8,547 bases of DNA. Source: an uncultured Slackia sp. Its GTDB lineage: Bacteria > Actinomycetota > Coriobacteriia > Coriobacteriales > Eggerthellaceae. This document shows positions 1-6,011 of this stretch, in pieces; within the stretch, counting starts at the first letter, position 1, and every line of letters begins with the position of its first letter. The stretch is from contig USEZ01000077.1 of NCBI GenBank assembly GCA_900553775.1, forward strand, positions 1-8,547, given 5' to 3'. Below the pieces are notes generated by a model. That model was not told the origin of the DNA, made no database searches, and saw only the letters and a program-made list of their open reading frames with translations. The translations under genes and the position numbers were made by a program.

Positions 1-749
1 CGCAAAAGGCGCACGGCAGGAACCGAACGGAAGCCCCCGGCAAGCTCGACCGCCATATCTTCGCGCGTCTTTCCCACGATGCCCGCCTCATGCAGCATGG
101 CGGCAAGATAGCGCTCCGCCGCAAACGCCTGGCCCGGGTGCTCGGCCAGCGGCGACTCGACCTCGAGAATCTCGCGATTCACCGCGTCGAACAAATCGAG
201 CGAATCGAAACGGGAAAACACCGCGCCCAGATCGAACGGGCGGGCAGAACCCGCCTGCGAGGCGGCGGCGAGCAGCGCGAGATACGGACGAACCATGAAA
301 TGCTCGTAGGAAAGCCAGCGTCCGGCCGACCCGTCCGAGGGCGGTGCGCCCTGTATCTGCTCTATGCGAAAACGCTCGTTTTTCCCGGGATTCTCGCACA
401 GATACGAGCCCACCTGGGCCGACGACCCGTCATGGGCGTAGACGACGAGCGTGCCGCGCTCGCCTTCGGCCCCTTCAAGAAAGCATGCCTCAAGGCTGGG
501 GTAACGGGCGGGCGGAGCCGCAAGCGGGCCGTCGGCCGAAAACAGGCGCCCGTATCTATCCACATACGCCAGGATTCGCGCCCGCGCCATCGTCCGCGAG
601 TCGAACTCGGCCAGATAGCACGACCCGCCTTCGGGAAGCGCCACGCCGCTGCGCAGCAGCCCGAAAAACCTTCCGCCGAATGCGTCCGGAATGCCATCGA
701 GCAATTCCCGCTTCGCCGTCATATTCAATTCGAGAGGAAAATCAGCCAT
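1..749 (-). CDS. Hypothetical protein, 3' end beyond the left edge (249 residues visible)
   Basis: An uninterrupted minus-strand frame starts with ATG at 749 and runs off the left edge, so the C-terminus is missing. The start reads MADFPLELN and is preceded by GAGGTG (754-759) four bases upstream. A perfect TATAAT (792-797) lies farther upstream. The visible protein has no signal peptide or membrane helix. It is mixed alpha/beta in character, with a stretch near residues 90-115 (ERGTLVVYAHDG, then GSYLCENPGKNERF) and a WLSYEHFM motif around residue 147. The region near residues 195-225 (LAEHPGQAFAAERYLAAMLHEAGI) looks helical. I do not recognise the family. The competing frames on both strands here have arginine-rich, low-complexity translations, whereas this one has balanced composition, which supports it as the real gene. 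Confidence 0.75.
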   Translation of the reverse strand, partial: MADFPLELNMTAKRELLDGIPDAFGGRFFGLLRSGVALPEGGSCYLAEFDSRTMARARILAYVDRYGRLFSADGPLAAPPARYPSLEACFLEGAEGERGTLVVYAHDGSSAQVGSYLCENPGKNERFRIEQIQGAPPSDGSAGRWLSYEHFMVRPYLALLAAASQAGSARPFDLGAVFSRFDSLDLFDAVNREILEVESPLAEHPGQAFAAERYLAAMLHEAGIVGKTREDMAVELAGGFRSVPAVRLL

Positions 750-791
750 CGCACACCTCGCAACCGCTCGTCCGCATCTCTTTCGACGCCG

Positions 792-797
792 ATTATA
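792..797 (-). promoter_or_regulatory. Probable -10 box (TATAAT) for the left-edge gene
   Basis: The minus strand reads a perfect TATAAT about 43 bases upstream of the ATG at 749, in an otherwise very GC-rich stretch. I see no convincing TTGACA-like -35 at 16-18 bases spacing (CGTCCG there), so the promoter may be weak or activator-dependent. It suggests the left-edge gene can be transcribed separately from the small gene upstream. Confidence 0.5.
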
Positions 798-840
798 CGG
801 CACGCGAAACGAAGCGGACGGACGCGGCGGAGGGACCCGG

Positions 841-1041
841 CTAGCGAAGCGTCGTTTTCCGCGGCGGCACGTGCGGCACGCCCATCGGCGCGGTCTTGTA
901 GACGGAGATATCGCCCGGCACCACCACGGGCTCGGATTCGAGCAGGTAGCGCTTCAAGAATTCGGCCTCTTCGGATGTCAGCCGCCGAGCCGACCCGGAA
1001 GAGCGAATCCCGCGCGACGCATTATCCGTAGAATCAACCAT
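841..1041 (-). CDS. Small hypothetical protein (66 residues)
   Basis: The start chosen is ATG at 1041, preceded by GAGGGGAG (1048-1055) with a six-base spacer. The frame stays open to an upstream ATG at 1128, but that start has no ribosome binding site and would add an arginine/cysteine-rich extension of poor coding quality. The 66-residue product has a polar N-terminus rich in Ser, Arg and Gly. A short amphipathic helix follows (LTSEEAEFLKRYLLESE, about residues 21-37), then a proline- and valine-rich tail ending RKTTLR. It has no membrane segment or cysteine pair. It lies 91 bases upstream of the left-edge gene on the same strand, so cotranscription is possible. Function is unknown. Confidence 0.6.
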   Translation of the reverse strand: MVDSTDNASRGIRSSGSARRLTSEEAEFLKRYLLESEPVVVPGDISVYKTAPMGVPHVPPRKTTLR

Positions 1042-1428
1042 GTACGACTCCCCTCTTCCGCCGAAACGCCTGTTCCGGCACCTGCCGACGGCAATCCCGA
1101 CCATCGGCATCGCAATGTTCGCGCGCATCCCCGTGCGCCGTTTTCAGTGCATACTACGAAAAGGAGGCGCACGCTCGCTTCGCAACGGCAAGAATCGCGG
1201 CGCGCGGCGCTTTTAATCCGACGAGGGCGGGAAAACGAACCGCATCGGCGGCAAGCGGCGAAAGGCAGCCGGACGAAGCATCGTCGGACGGATTCCCCCT
1301 TGAGCACGCTTTACCGCGACGAAGTGCTGTATCATGGGCGCACGAATCCGCACGAGCGCGAGCACGCGCAGACGCGCCGCGCGAAACGGCCCGCCTGCGG
1401 CCTCGCGCATCCGACCGAAAGGACTTCC
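1042..1428. other. Divergent intergenic region, 387 bases, leader/promoter of the uracil permease
   Basis: No gene is supported here. A perfect AAGGAGG (1161-1167, plus strand) has no start codon at a usable distance. A weak -10-like TATCAT sits at 1330-1335, but no -35 fits at normal spacing (TTGAGC at 1300-1305 is 24 bases away). AATCCGACGA (1215-1224) can pair with TCGT (1281-1284) plus CGGATT (1289-1294), and a local hairpin GACGA-AGCA-TCGTC lies at 1272-1285. These could be alternative leader structures if transcription starts upstream. On the minus strand a TAGTAT (1151-1156) could be a -10 for the 66-residue gene. Confidence 0.35.
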
Positions 1429-2727
1429 ATGGCAGAAGAACGCCCCATCATCGGGGTAGACGACCGCGTGCCGGTTGCCAAGGCCATCCCCTTGGGCATC
1501 CAGCATTTCATGAGCATGTTCGGCTCGACCGTGCTCGTGCCGTTTCTCACCGGGCTTTCGCCGTCTTTGGCCATCATGTGCTCGGGCATCGGAACCATCC
1601 TGTATCTGCTCGTCACCAAGGGCAAGATTCCCAGCTATCTGGGCTCGTCGTTCGCATTCATCACGCCTATCGCGATGGTGGCCCAAAGCCAAGGCGTCGG
1701 CGCCGTCGGCGGAGCGCTCATCGTGACAGGCCTGGTGTATGTGGCCGTGGCGGGCATCATCAAAATCGCCGGCACCGGATGGCTCGATTTCATCCTGCCC
1801 GCGCCCGTCGTCGCGCCCGTCATCGTAGTAATCGGATTAGGCCTTTCGGCCACGGCCATCAAGATGGCGTTTTTCAACGGCGGATACGATGCCGGCGCCC
1901 CGTTTTCCTATGAAGGATTCGCCGTGGCGGCGCTCACCTTGGCGGTGTCGATCGTCTTTTCCACATGCTTTCGCGGATTCTGGTCGACTATCCCCGTCCT
2001 GATCGGCGTCGTAACCGGCTACGTCGCATCGTGCGCTATCGGCCTGGTCGATTTCCAGCCGGTCGTCGATGCCGCATGGATCGGCCTTCCCACCATCACC
2101 GCGCCGACGTTCGACCTGGGAGCCATCATCTTGATCGCTCCCGTGGCCATCGTGATCATCATCGAGCACATCGGGCATCTGCTGGTGGTAGGCGAAGTGG
2201 TCGGGAAGAACTACAACGACATGCTTCCGCGCTCGCTTCTGGGCGACGGCCTGTCCACCATGCTCTCGGGCTTTCTGGGCGGCACCCCCACCACCACCTA
2301 CGCCGAAAACATCGGCGTCATGAGCGCCACGCGCGTCTATTCCACGCAGATCTTCTGGTACGCGGGAGGCATCGCGTTGCTCGTGGGCGGCTTCTGCCCC
2401 AAGATCGAGGCGCTGATCAACTCCATCCCCACCTCGGTCATGGGCGGCGTGAGCCTGCTTTTGTTCGGGCTGATCGCCTCGAACGGCCTGCGCATGCTGG
2501 TTTCGAACCGCGTCGACTTCAGCAAGGCGCGCAATCTCATGATCGTATCCGCCGTGCTCGTCGTTGGCGTCGGCATGGAAACCGCAGGCATCAAAATCCC
2601 CGTGGGCGCCTACGAGCTGCCGGGCATGGCGACAAGCGCCATCATCGGCGTAGTGCTGAACCTGTGCCTTCCCAAAGACACCGTGGCGGACGAAACGTAT
2701 CCGGCAGGCCGCGCGCTCGACGAATAA
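1429..2727 (+). CDS. uraA: Uracil permease, NCS2 family (UraA-like)
   Basis: This 432-residue inner-membrane protein is of normal length for NCS2 nucleobase:proton symporters, which import uracil for salvage. ATG at 1429 follows AAAGGA (1418-1423) with a five-base spacer and gives the family's standard N-terminus (MAEERP, then QHFMSMFGSTVLVPF). The frame stays open far upstream without coding character. The chain is almost wholly hydrophobic, consistent with the 14-helix fold. Family landmarks are present: GKIPSYLGSSFAF in the early helices, EHIGH at 246-250 and TYAENIGVM around 290-298. E246, H250 and E293 align with the uracil- and proton-coupling residues of E. coli UraA. The NAT signature reads ENIGVMSATR (293-302); Glu at its first position favours uracil over xanthine. 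No pyrimidine gene adjoins it. A strong terminator follows, so it is probably monocistronic. The substrate is inferred from homology. Confidence 0.93.
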   Translation: MAEERPIIGVDDRVPVAKAIPLGIQHFMSMFGSTVLVPFLTGLSPSLAIMCSGIGTILYLLVTKGKIPSYLGSSFAFITPIAMVAQSQGVGAVGGALIVTGLVYVAVAGIIKIAGTGWLDFILPAPVVAPVIVVIGLGLSATAIKMAFFNGGYDAGAPFSYEGFAVAALTLAVSIVFSTCFRGFWSTIPVLIGVVTGYVASCAIGLVDFQPVVDAAWIGLPTITAPTFDLGAIILIAPVAIVIIIEHIGHLLVVGEVVGKNYNDMLPRSLLGDGLSTMLSGFLGGTPTTTYAENIGVMSATRVYSTQIFWYAGGIALLVGGFCPKIEALINSIPTSVMGGVSLLLFGLIASNGLRMLVSNRVDFSKARNLMIVSAVLVVGVGMETAGIKIPVGAYELPGMATSAIIGVVLNLCLPKDTVADETYPAGRALDE

Positions 2728-2754
2728 ACGCAACAAGAAGCGCTCCTGAAAGCG

Positions 2755-2794
2755 ACGCCCCGCTCGATGCCCAGGCAACGAGCGGGGCGTTTTT
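2755..2794 (+). terminator. Rho-independent terminator of the uracil permease gene
   Basis: A perfect 12-base-pair stem (2755-2766 with 2779-2790, ACGCCCCGCTCG and its complement) encloses a 12-base loop. It runs into five T (2790-2794). It begins 28 bases after the permease stop. On the other strand the stem is followed only by CGCTTTC, so termination of the convergent small membrane-protein gene would be weaker. Confidence 0.93.
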
Positions 2795-2810
2795 GCGCGC
2801 AAGAGGCCGT

Positions 2811-3059
2811 TCAAGGCATGAAGAACAGCCAGAAGGCGAACGCGAAAAGAGGCGCGCCCACGCAGAACAACACGATGGGAATGGACACGAGCCATCCGAG
2901 CGTCTTGCCTTCGGCGGCGCGCTTTCCGCGCTGGCAGAAAAACACGATTCCCACCGCGATGGCGGCGACCACGCACCCTAATCCGAACAAGCCCGCGAAA
3001 GCGGCCGCCAATCCCACGGCCAGCACGCCGCCCATCGCCAACACGAAACAACCGCCCAT
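2811..3059 (-). CDS. Small integral membrane protein (82 residues)
   Basis: ATG at 3059 begins MGGCFVLAMGG. The Shine-Dalgarno site is poor: AGAAGG sits only two or three bases from the ATG, so the in-frame ATG eight codons later is possible. Hydrophobic stretches at about residues 4-20 and 23-42 are separated only by FAGLFGLG, so they form either one long glycine/alanine-rich segment or a helical hairpin. A polar basic loop follows (CQRGKRAAEGK, 42-52), then a third helix at about 55-80 ending WLFFMP. The two or three helices with a short positive loop resemble small uncharacterised membrane proteins of Gram-positive bacteria; I cannot assign a family. It is convergent with the permease gene and divergent from the HAD gene, 139 bases away. 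It could be a small accessory or stress protein, but nothing here shows it. Confidence 0.7.
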   Translation of the reverse strand: MGGCFVLAMGGVLAVGLAAAFAGLFGLGCVVAAIAVGIVFFCQRGKRAAEGKTLGWLVSIPIVLFCVGAPLFAFAFWLFFMP

Positions 3060-3096
3060 GCCCTTCTGCCTTTCTTCGCGCCGATTTCGCCTGCGT

Positions 3097-3128
3097 TTGA
3101 CGCAATCGTGGCATTGCCTTTCTAGAAT
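3097..3128 (+). promoter_or_regulatory. Candidate promoter of the HAD gene with an internal dyad
   Basis: TTGACG (3097-3102) and TAGAAT (3123-3128) are good -35 and -10 matches but are separated by 20 bases, longer than the usual 17. An inverted repeat GCAAT-N6-ATTGC (3102-3106 and 3113-3117) lies largely within the spacer. This arrangement fits a regulator acting on an over-long spacer, as MerR-family proteins do, or a repressor site. The dyad differs from the MerR operator at 5017-5047. The start codon lies 71 bases downstream. Confidence 0.4.
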
Positions 3129-3198
3129 ACCCGAGCAAAGGCCCAAGACGGTGCGACGAACGGATACGCGCACCGCCGCGCAGACGGAAGGAGACGCG

Positions 3199-3894
3199 AT
3201 GCAACGCATGCCGGGAGCCGGATTCGTTTTCGACTGCGACGGAACGCTGCTCGACACGATGGACGCATGGCTGTCCATGGAAGACGCTTTCGCACAAAGA
3301 ACGGGAGGATGCATCGATGCCGCCATGCGCGAAAAGCTCTGCACCATGACCATGCCCGAAGAGGCGCGCTTCCTGCACGAGACATTCGGCGTGGGAACAT
3401 CGCCGCAAGCGCTCGAGCGCGAAATAGACGAGTATTTCATGAGCTACTACGCGGAAGAATCCCGCACCAAACCGGGCGCGGGCGAGCTGGTCGAAGAGGC
3501 GCGTCGGCGCGGCATTCCCTGCGCGATCGCGTCTTCGAGCCCGCATGCCTACCTGGAAGCGGGGCTTGCGCGGGCGGGAATGCGCGATGCGTTTTGCACG
3601 GTGCTTTCCACCGACGACGTGGGCGCATCGAAGCGCGAGCGCGCAATCTACGACACGGCCGCGAAATCGATGCGGGCCGTTCCCGAACTCACCTGGTGTT
3701 TCGACGATGCCGTCTATGCGCTGCGCGCCATGCGCAAGGCGGGATACAACACCGTGGGCGTTTACGACCGCGACACGTCGGGCACGGTCGGACAGCTCGA
3801 ACAAACCGCCGATGCGGTCGTGCTCACGCTCGAAGACGTGCGCATCGACGAGCTTTTCGCCCTGCGCGCGAGCCGCTTCGCGGCATCGGCATAG
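3199..3894 (+). CDS. HAD-superfamily phosphatase (beta-phosphoglucomutase-like subfamily)
   Basis: A soluble 231-residue hydrolase that probably removes phosphate from a small phosphorylated metabolite. ATG at 3199 follows AAGGAGA (3188-3194). The four HAD motifs are visible. Motif I is FDCDGTLLDT with nucleophile D12 and acid/base D14. Motif II is in IASSS, with S112 or S113. The motif III lysine is K145 in GASKRERAIYD. Motif IV is CFDDA, with D169 and D170 for magnesium. Residues about 18-85 are helical and form the small C1 cap of subfamily I. Length is typical (210-240). Motif IV has FDDA rather than the common FEDS, which is tolerated in the family. Substrate cannot be read from sequence; sugar-phosphate, nucleotide or phosphoglycolate phosphatases all look alike here. 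It is a single gene with its own candidate promoter; a recognisable terminator is not evident. Confidence 0.88.
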   Translation: MQRMPGAGFVFDCDGTLLDTMDAWLSMEDAFAQRTGGCIDAAMREKLCTMTMPEEARFLHETFGVGTSPQALEREIDEYFMSYYAEESRTKPGAGELVEEARRRGIPCAIASSSPHAYLEAGLARAGMRDAFCTVLSTDDVGASKRERAIYDTAAKSMRAVPELTWCFDDAVYALRAMRKAGYNTVGVYDRDTSGTVGQLEQTADAVVLTLEDVRIDELFALRASRFAASA

Positions 3895-4128
3895 GCGATC
3901 GAGGCGCCCTCGCGTGGCACAGCGCGGCCCGTTCGGCCCGTCCGACGCGGCCGAGCGCATGCCCTTCCGGCACGCAAGCAAGCCGGGCATCGCACGGGGC
4001 GCCTCGATTGCAGGGAGAATCGGCGCCTCGGCGCCGGAAGACCGGCGACGAGGACGCACGGCCCGGGCTTGGCCGACGCGTTGCGCGGCGGTCCGATTCT
4101 CGGGCACACTCCCCATCGATGTGCGAAG
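3895..4128. repeat. Convergent spacer with nested inverted repeats and four GGCGCC palindromes
   Basis: No credible gene lies in these 234 bases between the converging HAD and MerR genes. A perfect 12-base inverted repeat (3898-3909 and 3997-4008, ATCGAGGCGCCC and complement) is separated by 87 bases. Inside it, GCG-bulge-ATGCCC (3955-3964) pairs with GGGCATCGC (3985-3993). The right arm can instead form a hairpin with 4018-4027 (GGCGCC plus GATT pairing with AATCGGCGCC across a two-base bulge). GGCGCC occurs at 3903, 3998, 4022 and 4030. No T-tract follows any of these stems, so they are not standard terminators. They may act as 3'-end structures of the two mRNAs. Confidence 0.5.
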
Positions 4129-4890
4129 CTACCGTGCGCAATACGCCTTCAGAGCGTCACGCAGAAACTCCGTGCCCCCTTGGATGCGAGCGTCGTAATA
4201 TGCGCGGAACCGCTCGTCGGCGACATAGCCCTCGGCAAGCGCCGCATGGGCTTCGCGCGTGTACATTCCCTCAGGCCAATACATCTTCAGCCACGTTTCG
4301 TGCATGATGCACAGCTCGCGCGCGGCCGGGCCGCACGGGTCACCCGACGAAACGGCTTCGGCGAGCTTCTCCAGAATGGCCTCGGAAAGCTCTTCGGCCG
4401 ACTTCCACTGCGCCTCGTCCATGGCGAGGGCCTTTTCGTTCGCCGCATCGATCGCGTCGTCGCCATACATCGCGCGCACCTCCTTTCCATAGCGGCGTTC
4501 GTTTTCCTCCACAGCGAGGCGCTTCATGCCTTCGAAGCGTTTCTCGTCATTCATTTCCGCTCCTTTCTCCAAAGCGTCGAGCGTGCGCTGCACCGAGCGC
4601 ATCATGGCCTCGGTTCGCTCAAGACGCGCGGCAAGCCGTTCGATGTGCTCGCGCAGCGCGGCGCGCACATCGAACGATTCGTCGTCGAGCAGGGCCTTGA
4701 TGTCGGCGAGGGCCATGCCGGCGTCGCGATACAGCAGCACCTGCTGCAACCGCGCCGCATCGTCGGCGTCGAAGACGCGATATCCGTTCGCGCGCCTTCG
4801 CGGGGCGAGCAGGCCCACCTCTTCGTAATAGTGCAAGGTGCGCACGCTCACGCCCGAAAGACGCGCGAGCTCTTTGACGGTGTATGCCAT
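4129..4890 (-). CDS. MerR-family regulator with TipAS ligand-binding domain
   Basis: This 253-residue protein is the same length as Streptomyces TipAL. Residues 3-70 are a MerR winged helix-turn-helix (YTVKELARLSGVSVRTLHYYEEVGLL, then ANGYRVF), with TLH as in TipA proteins. Residues about 75-112 form the dimerising coiled coil. Residues about 120-253 are a TipAS domain, recognisable from ELCIMHETWLKMYW and EGYVADERFRAYYD. TipAS domains bind bulky hydrophobic compounds such as thiopeptides. The protein should twist an over-long promoter into an active form when ligand binds. The ATG at 4890 is chosen because it opens the HTH and follows GGAAGG; upstream starts lack binding sites and would add unrelated sequence. 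A MerR operator-promoter (5017-5047) points at this gene, implying autoregulation. It diverges from a nitroreductase, its likely second target. The residue matching TipAL's thiostrepton-binding cysteine appears to be tyrosine (about Y210). Confidence 0.92.
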   Translation of the reverse strand: MAYTVKELARLSGVSVRTLHYYEEVGLLAPRRRANGYRVFDADDAARLQQVLLYRDAGMALADIKALLDDESFDVRAALREHIERLAARLERTEAMMRSVQRTLDALEKGAEMNDEKRFEGMKRLAVEENERRYGKEVRAMYGDDAIDAANEKALAMDEAQWKSAEELSEAILEKLAEAVSSGDPCGPAARELCIMHETWLKMYWPEGMYTREAHAALAEGYVADERFRAYYDARIQGGTEFLRDALKAYCAR

Positions 4891-5016
4891 GGCCTTCCCT
4901 TCCATCGTTTCATCCAGCACGGCAACGCGATACCGCATTGTCGGCGTCGCCGACCCCGGCAGGCGCGCTCGAAGCGGCACGCCCGTCGGCGGTTCCGCCC
5001 CGCATCGACTTCGTGC

Positions 5017-5047
5017 AGTCTAGGCCATCACGCAACGTGAGGGTCAA
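5017..5047 (-). promoter_or_regulatory. MerR-type operator-promoter with 19-base spacer, directed toward the merR gene
   Basis: On the minus strand TTGACC (5042-5047) and TAGACT (5017-5022) are separated by exactly 19 bases (5023-5041), the spacing diagnostic of MerR-activated promoters. The spacer reads CCTCACG-TTG-CGTGATGG with flanking symmetry: CCCTCACG and CGTGATGG form an inverted repeat matching at seven of eight positions. This closely resembles known MerR/TipA-type operators. Transcription would start about 120 bases before the merR ATG. Because the site sits between two divergent genes, the bound regulator could also influence the nitroreductase promoter. Confidence 0.85.
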
Positions 5048-5069
5048 GCACGATCGACCCGACAAGTTT

Positions 5070-5075
5070 TATTAT
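5070..5075 (+). promoter_or_regulatory. Candidate -10 box of the nitroreductase gene
   Basis: TATTAT lies in the only AT-rich patch of the divergent spacer, 51 bases before the nitroreductase ATG. No -35 match is found at 17-19 bases (AGCACG at 5047-5052), and the nearest good element overlaps the merR -35. That fits a promoter needing an activator. The inverted repeat GGGTC-N10-GACCC (5041-5045 and 5056-5060) lies just upstream. Confidence 0.4.
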
Positions 5076-5126
5076 GGAATGCGCACGCGACAACCCGGCG
5101 CAATGCGCCGCCGAAAGGAGAAGCCC

Positions 5127-5798
5127 ATGACCGCGATGAGCCCGCTCAACGAAAACCTCGAAACCATGTTCGCCACGCGCTTCACCTGCAAACGCTACGA
5201 CCCCGACCGTCTCGTTTCCGACGAAGACATGCACACTATCTGCGAGGCGGCGCGCCTTTCGCCGAGCTCGTTCGGCTTCGAGCCGTGGAGATTCCTCGTC
5301 ATCGGCAAGACGTCGTCTTTGACCGAGCCGCTGCGCGAGAGGGCATGGGGCATGAAGCGCAACGCCCCCTACACCGTCGTCATTTTGGCCCGCAAGCATA
5401 TGGAAGCCGACAGCACCCACGTCGCGCACATGATGGCCGACGTGCAGCAGCTTTCCCCCGAAGACGAGCAGGCACGCAAAGAGGCGTTTGCGGCATTCCA
5501 GAAACGCGACATCGGCATCGCCGACGATCCTCGGCTGATGTTCGAGTGGTCGTGCCGCCAGTGCTACATCGCGCTTGCCAATATGCTGACCACCTGCGCC
5601 CTGCTGCGCATCGACGCGACGCCCGTCGAAGGCTTGAACTATGACGAAGTGAACGCGTTTCTCGCCGAGCAGGGCCTGATGGATCCCGAGGAGTTCGGCG
5701 TGGCCGTCATGATACAGGTGGGCTACCACGACCCGTCGCACCGCATGACGCCGAAAACGCGCCAGGAGCCTTCCGAGGTGTTCACGTTCTTGGAATAA
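5127..5798 (+). CDS. FMN-dependent nitroreductase (NfsB-like)
   Basis: This 223-residue cytoplasmic flavoenzyme matches the 217-residue E. coli NfsB in size and layout. It should transfer electrons from NAD(P)H through FMN to nitro compounds, quinones or similar acceptors. ATG at 5127 follows AAAGGAG (5114-5120) with a six-base spacer. The FMN-phosphate segment RFTCK (R18, T20, K22) aligns with NfsB R10/S12/K14. SPSS (45-48) followed by EPWRF matches the NfsB SPSSTNSQPWHF segment. The later flavin-contact motif reads ATPVEGL with E168, equivalent to NfsB E165. The C-terminus has the usual GYHD, then MTPKTR. Several cysteines occur but no iron-sulfur motif, so it is not a ferredoxin fusion. 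Divergence from a TipAS-domain regulator suggests induction by a xenobiotic or antibiotic-like ligand. Physiological substrate is unknown. Confidence 0.9.
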   Translation: MTAMSPLNENLETMFATRFTCKRYDPDRLVSDEDMHTICEAARLSPSSFGFEPWRFLVIGKTSSLTEPLRERAWGMKRNAPYTVVILARKHMEADSTHVAHMMADVQQLSPEDEQARKEAFAAFQKRDIGIADDPRLMFEWSCRQCYIALANMLTTCALLRIDATPVEGLNYDEVNAFLAEQGLMDPEEFGVAVMIQVGYHDPSHRMTPKTRQEPSEVFTFLE

Positions 5799-5829
5799 AC
5801 CGCCCCATCCGGCAGAAATCCTCGGAAGA

Positions 5830-5864
5830 AAGGCATGGACGCATGATGTAAGCGCCCATGCCTT
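5830..5864 (+). terminator. Weak hairpin terminator candidate after the nitroreductase
   Basis: A perfect nine-base-pair stem (AAGGCATGG, 5830-5838, with 5856-5864) encloses a 17-base loop, 32 bases after the stop codon. Only two T end the stem on the plus strand. The minus strand has TTTCTT, but no minus-strand gene lies immediately upstream in that direction. It is best read as a weak 3'-end hairpin. Confidence 0.4.
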
Positions 5865-5921
5865 CGACCCGTATGCCATCATGCATCACGTCGAGCGCAA
5901 GAAGCGACGCGCGATGCTGGC

Positions 5922-5955
5922 GCGCCCTGCGCGATGCACGCGCAGGGCGCCCGTT
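5922..5955 (+). terminator. GC-rich hairpin between nitroreductase and the fusion gene
   Basis: A perfect 12-base-pair stem (5922-5933 with 5939-5950, GCGCCCTGCGCG and complement) with a five-base loop is followed by CCGTTTGCG. The T-run is short (three), so termination would be inefficient. It lies 124 bases after the nitroreductase stop and 62 bases before the next gene, so it may separate the two units or protect the mRNA end. Confidence 0.4.
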
Positions 5956-6011
5956 TGCGAAAGGCGCTTCGCGCCGCAATGAGAAACACCGCCCGAAAGC
6001 GAGAAAGCCCC

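Noticed and set aside
90..1031. A 313-residue plus-strand open frame over the two left minus-strand genes
   Set aside because: Arg-rich, no recognisable domain, no good ribosome binding site; the minus-strand frames have balanced composition and proper start signals.
3898..4008. The inverted repeat considered as insertion-sequence ends
   Set aside because: Only 87 bases lie between the arms, with no transposase remnant and no flanking target duplication seen.
1837..4116. A 759-residue minus-strand open frame spanning the permease, small membrane protein and HAD genes
   Set aside because: It is antisense to well-supported genes, has an Arg/His/Gly/Asp-rich composition without domains, and is a by-product of high GC content.
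4891..4980. Upstream starts for the MerR regulator giving up to 283 residues
   Set aside because: MerR proteins begin directly at the HTH; the extension is unrelated in composition and lacks a binding site.
5934..6011. Upstream ATG that would extend the fusion protein by 26 residues
   Set aside because: It falls in the loop of a 12-base-pair hairpin, has no Shine-Dalgarno, and adds an Arg-rich segment outside the glycosylase family start.
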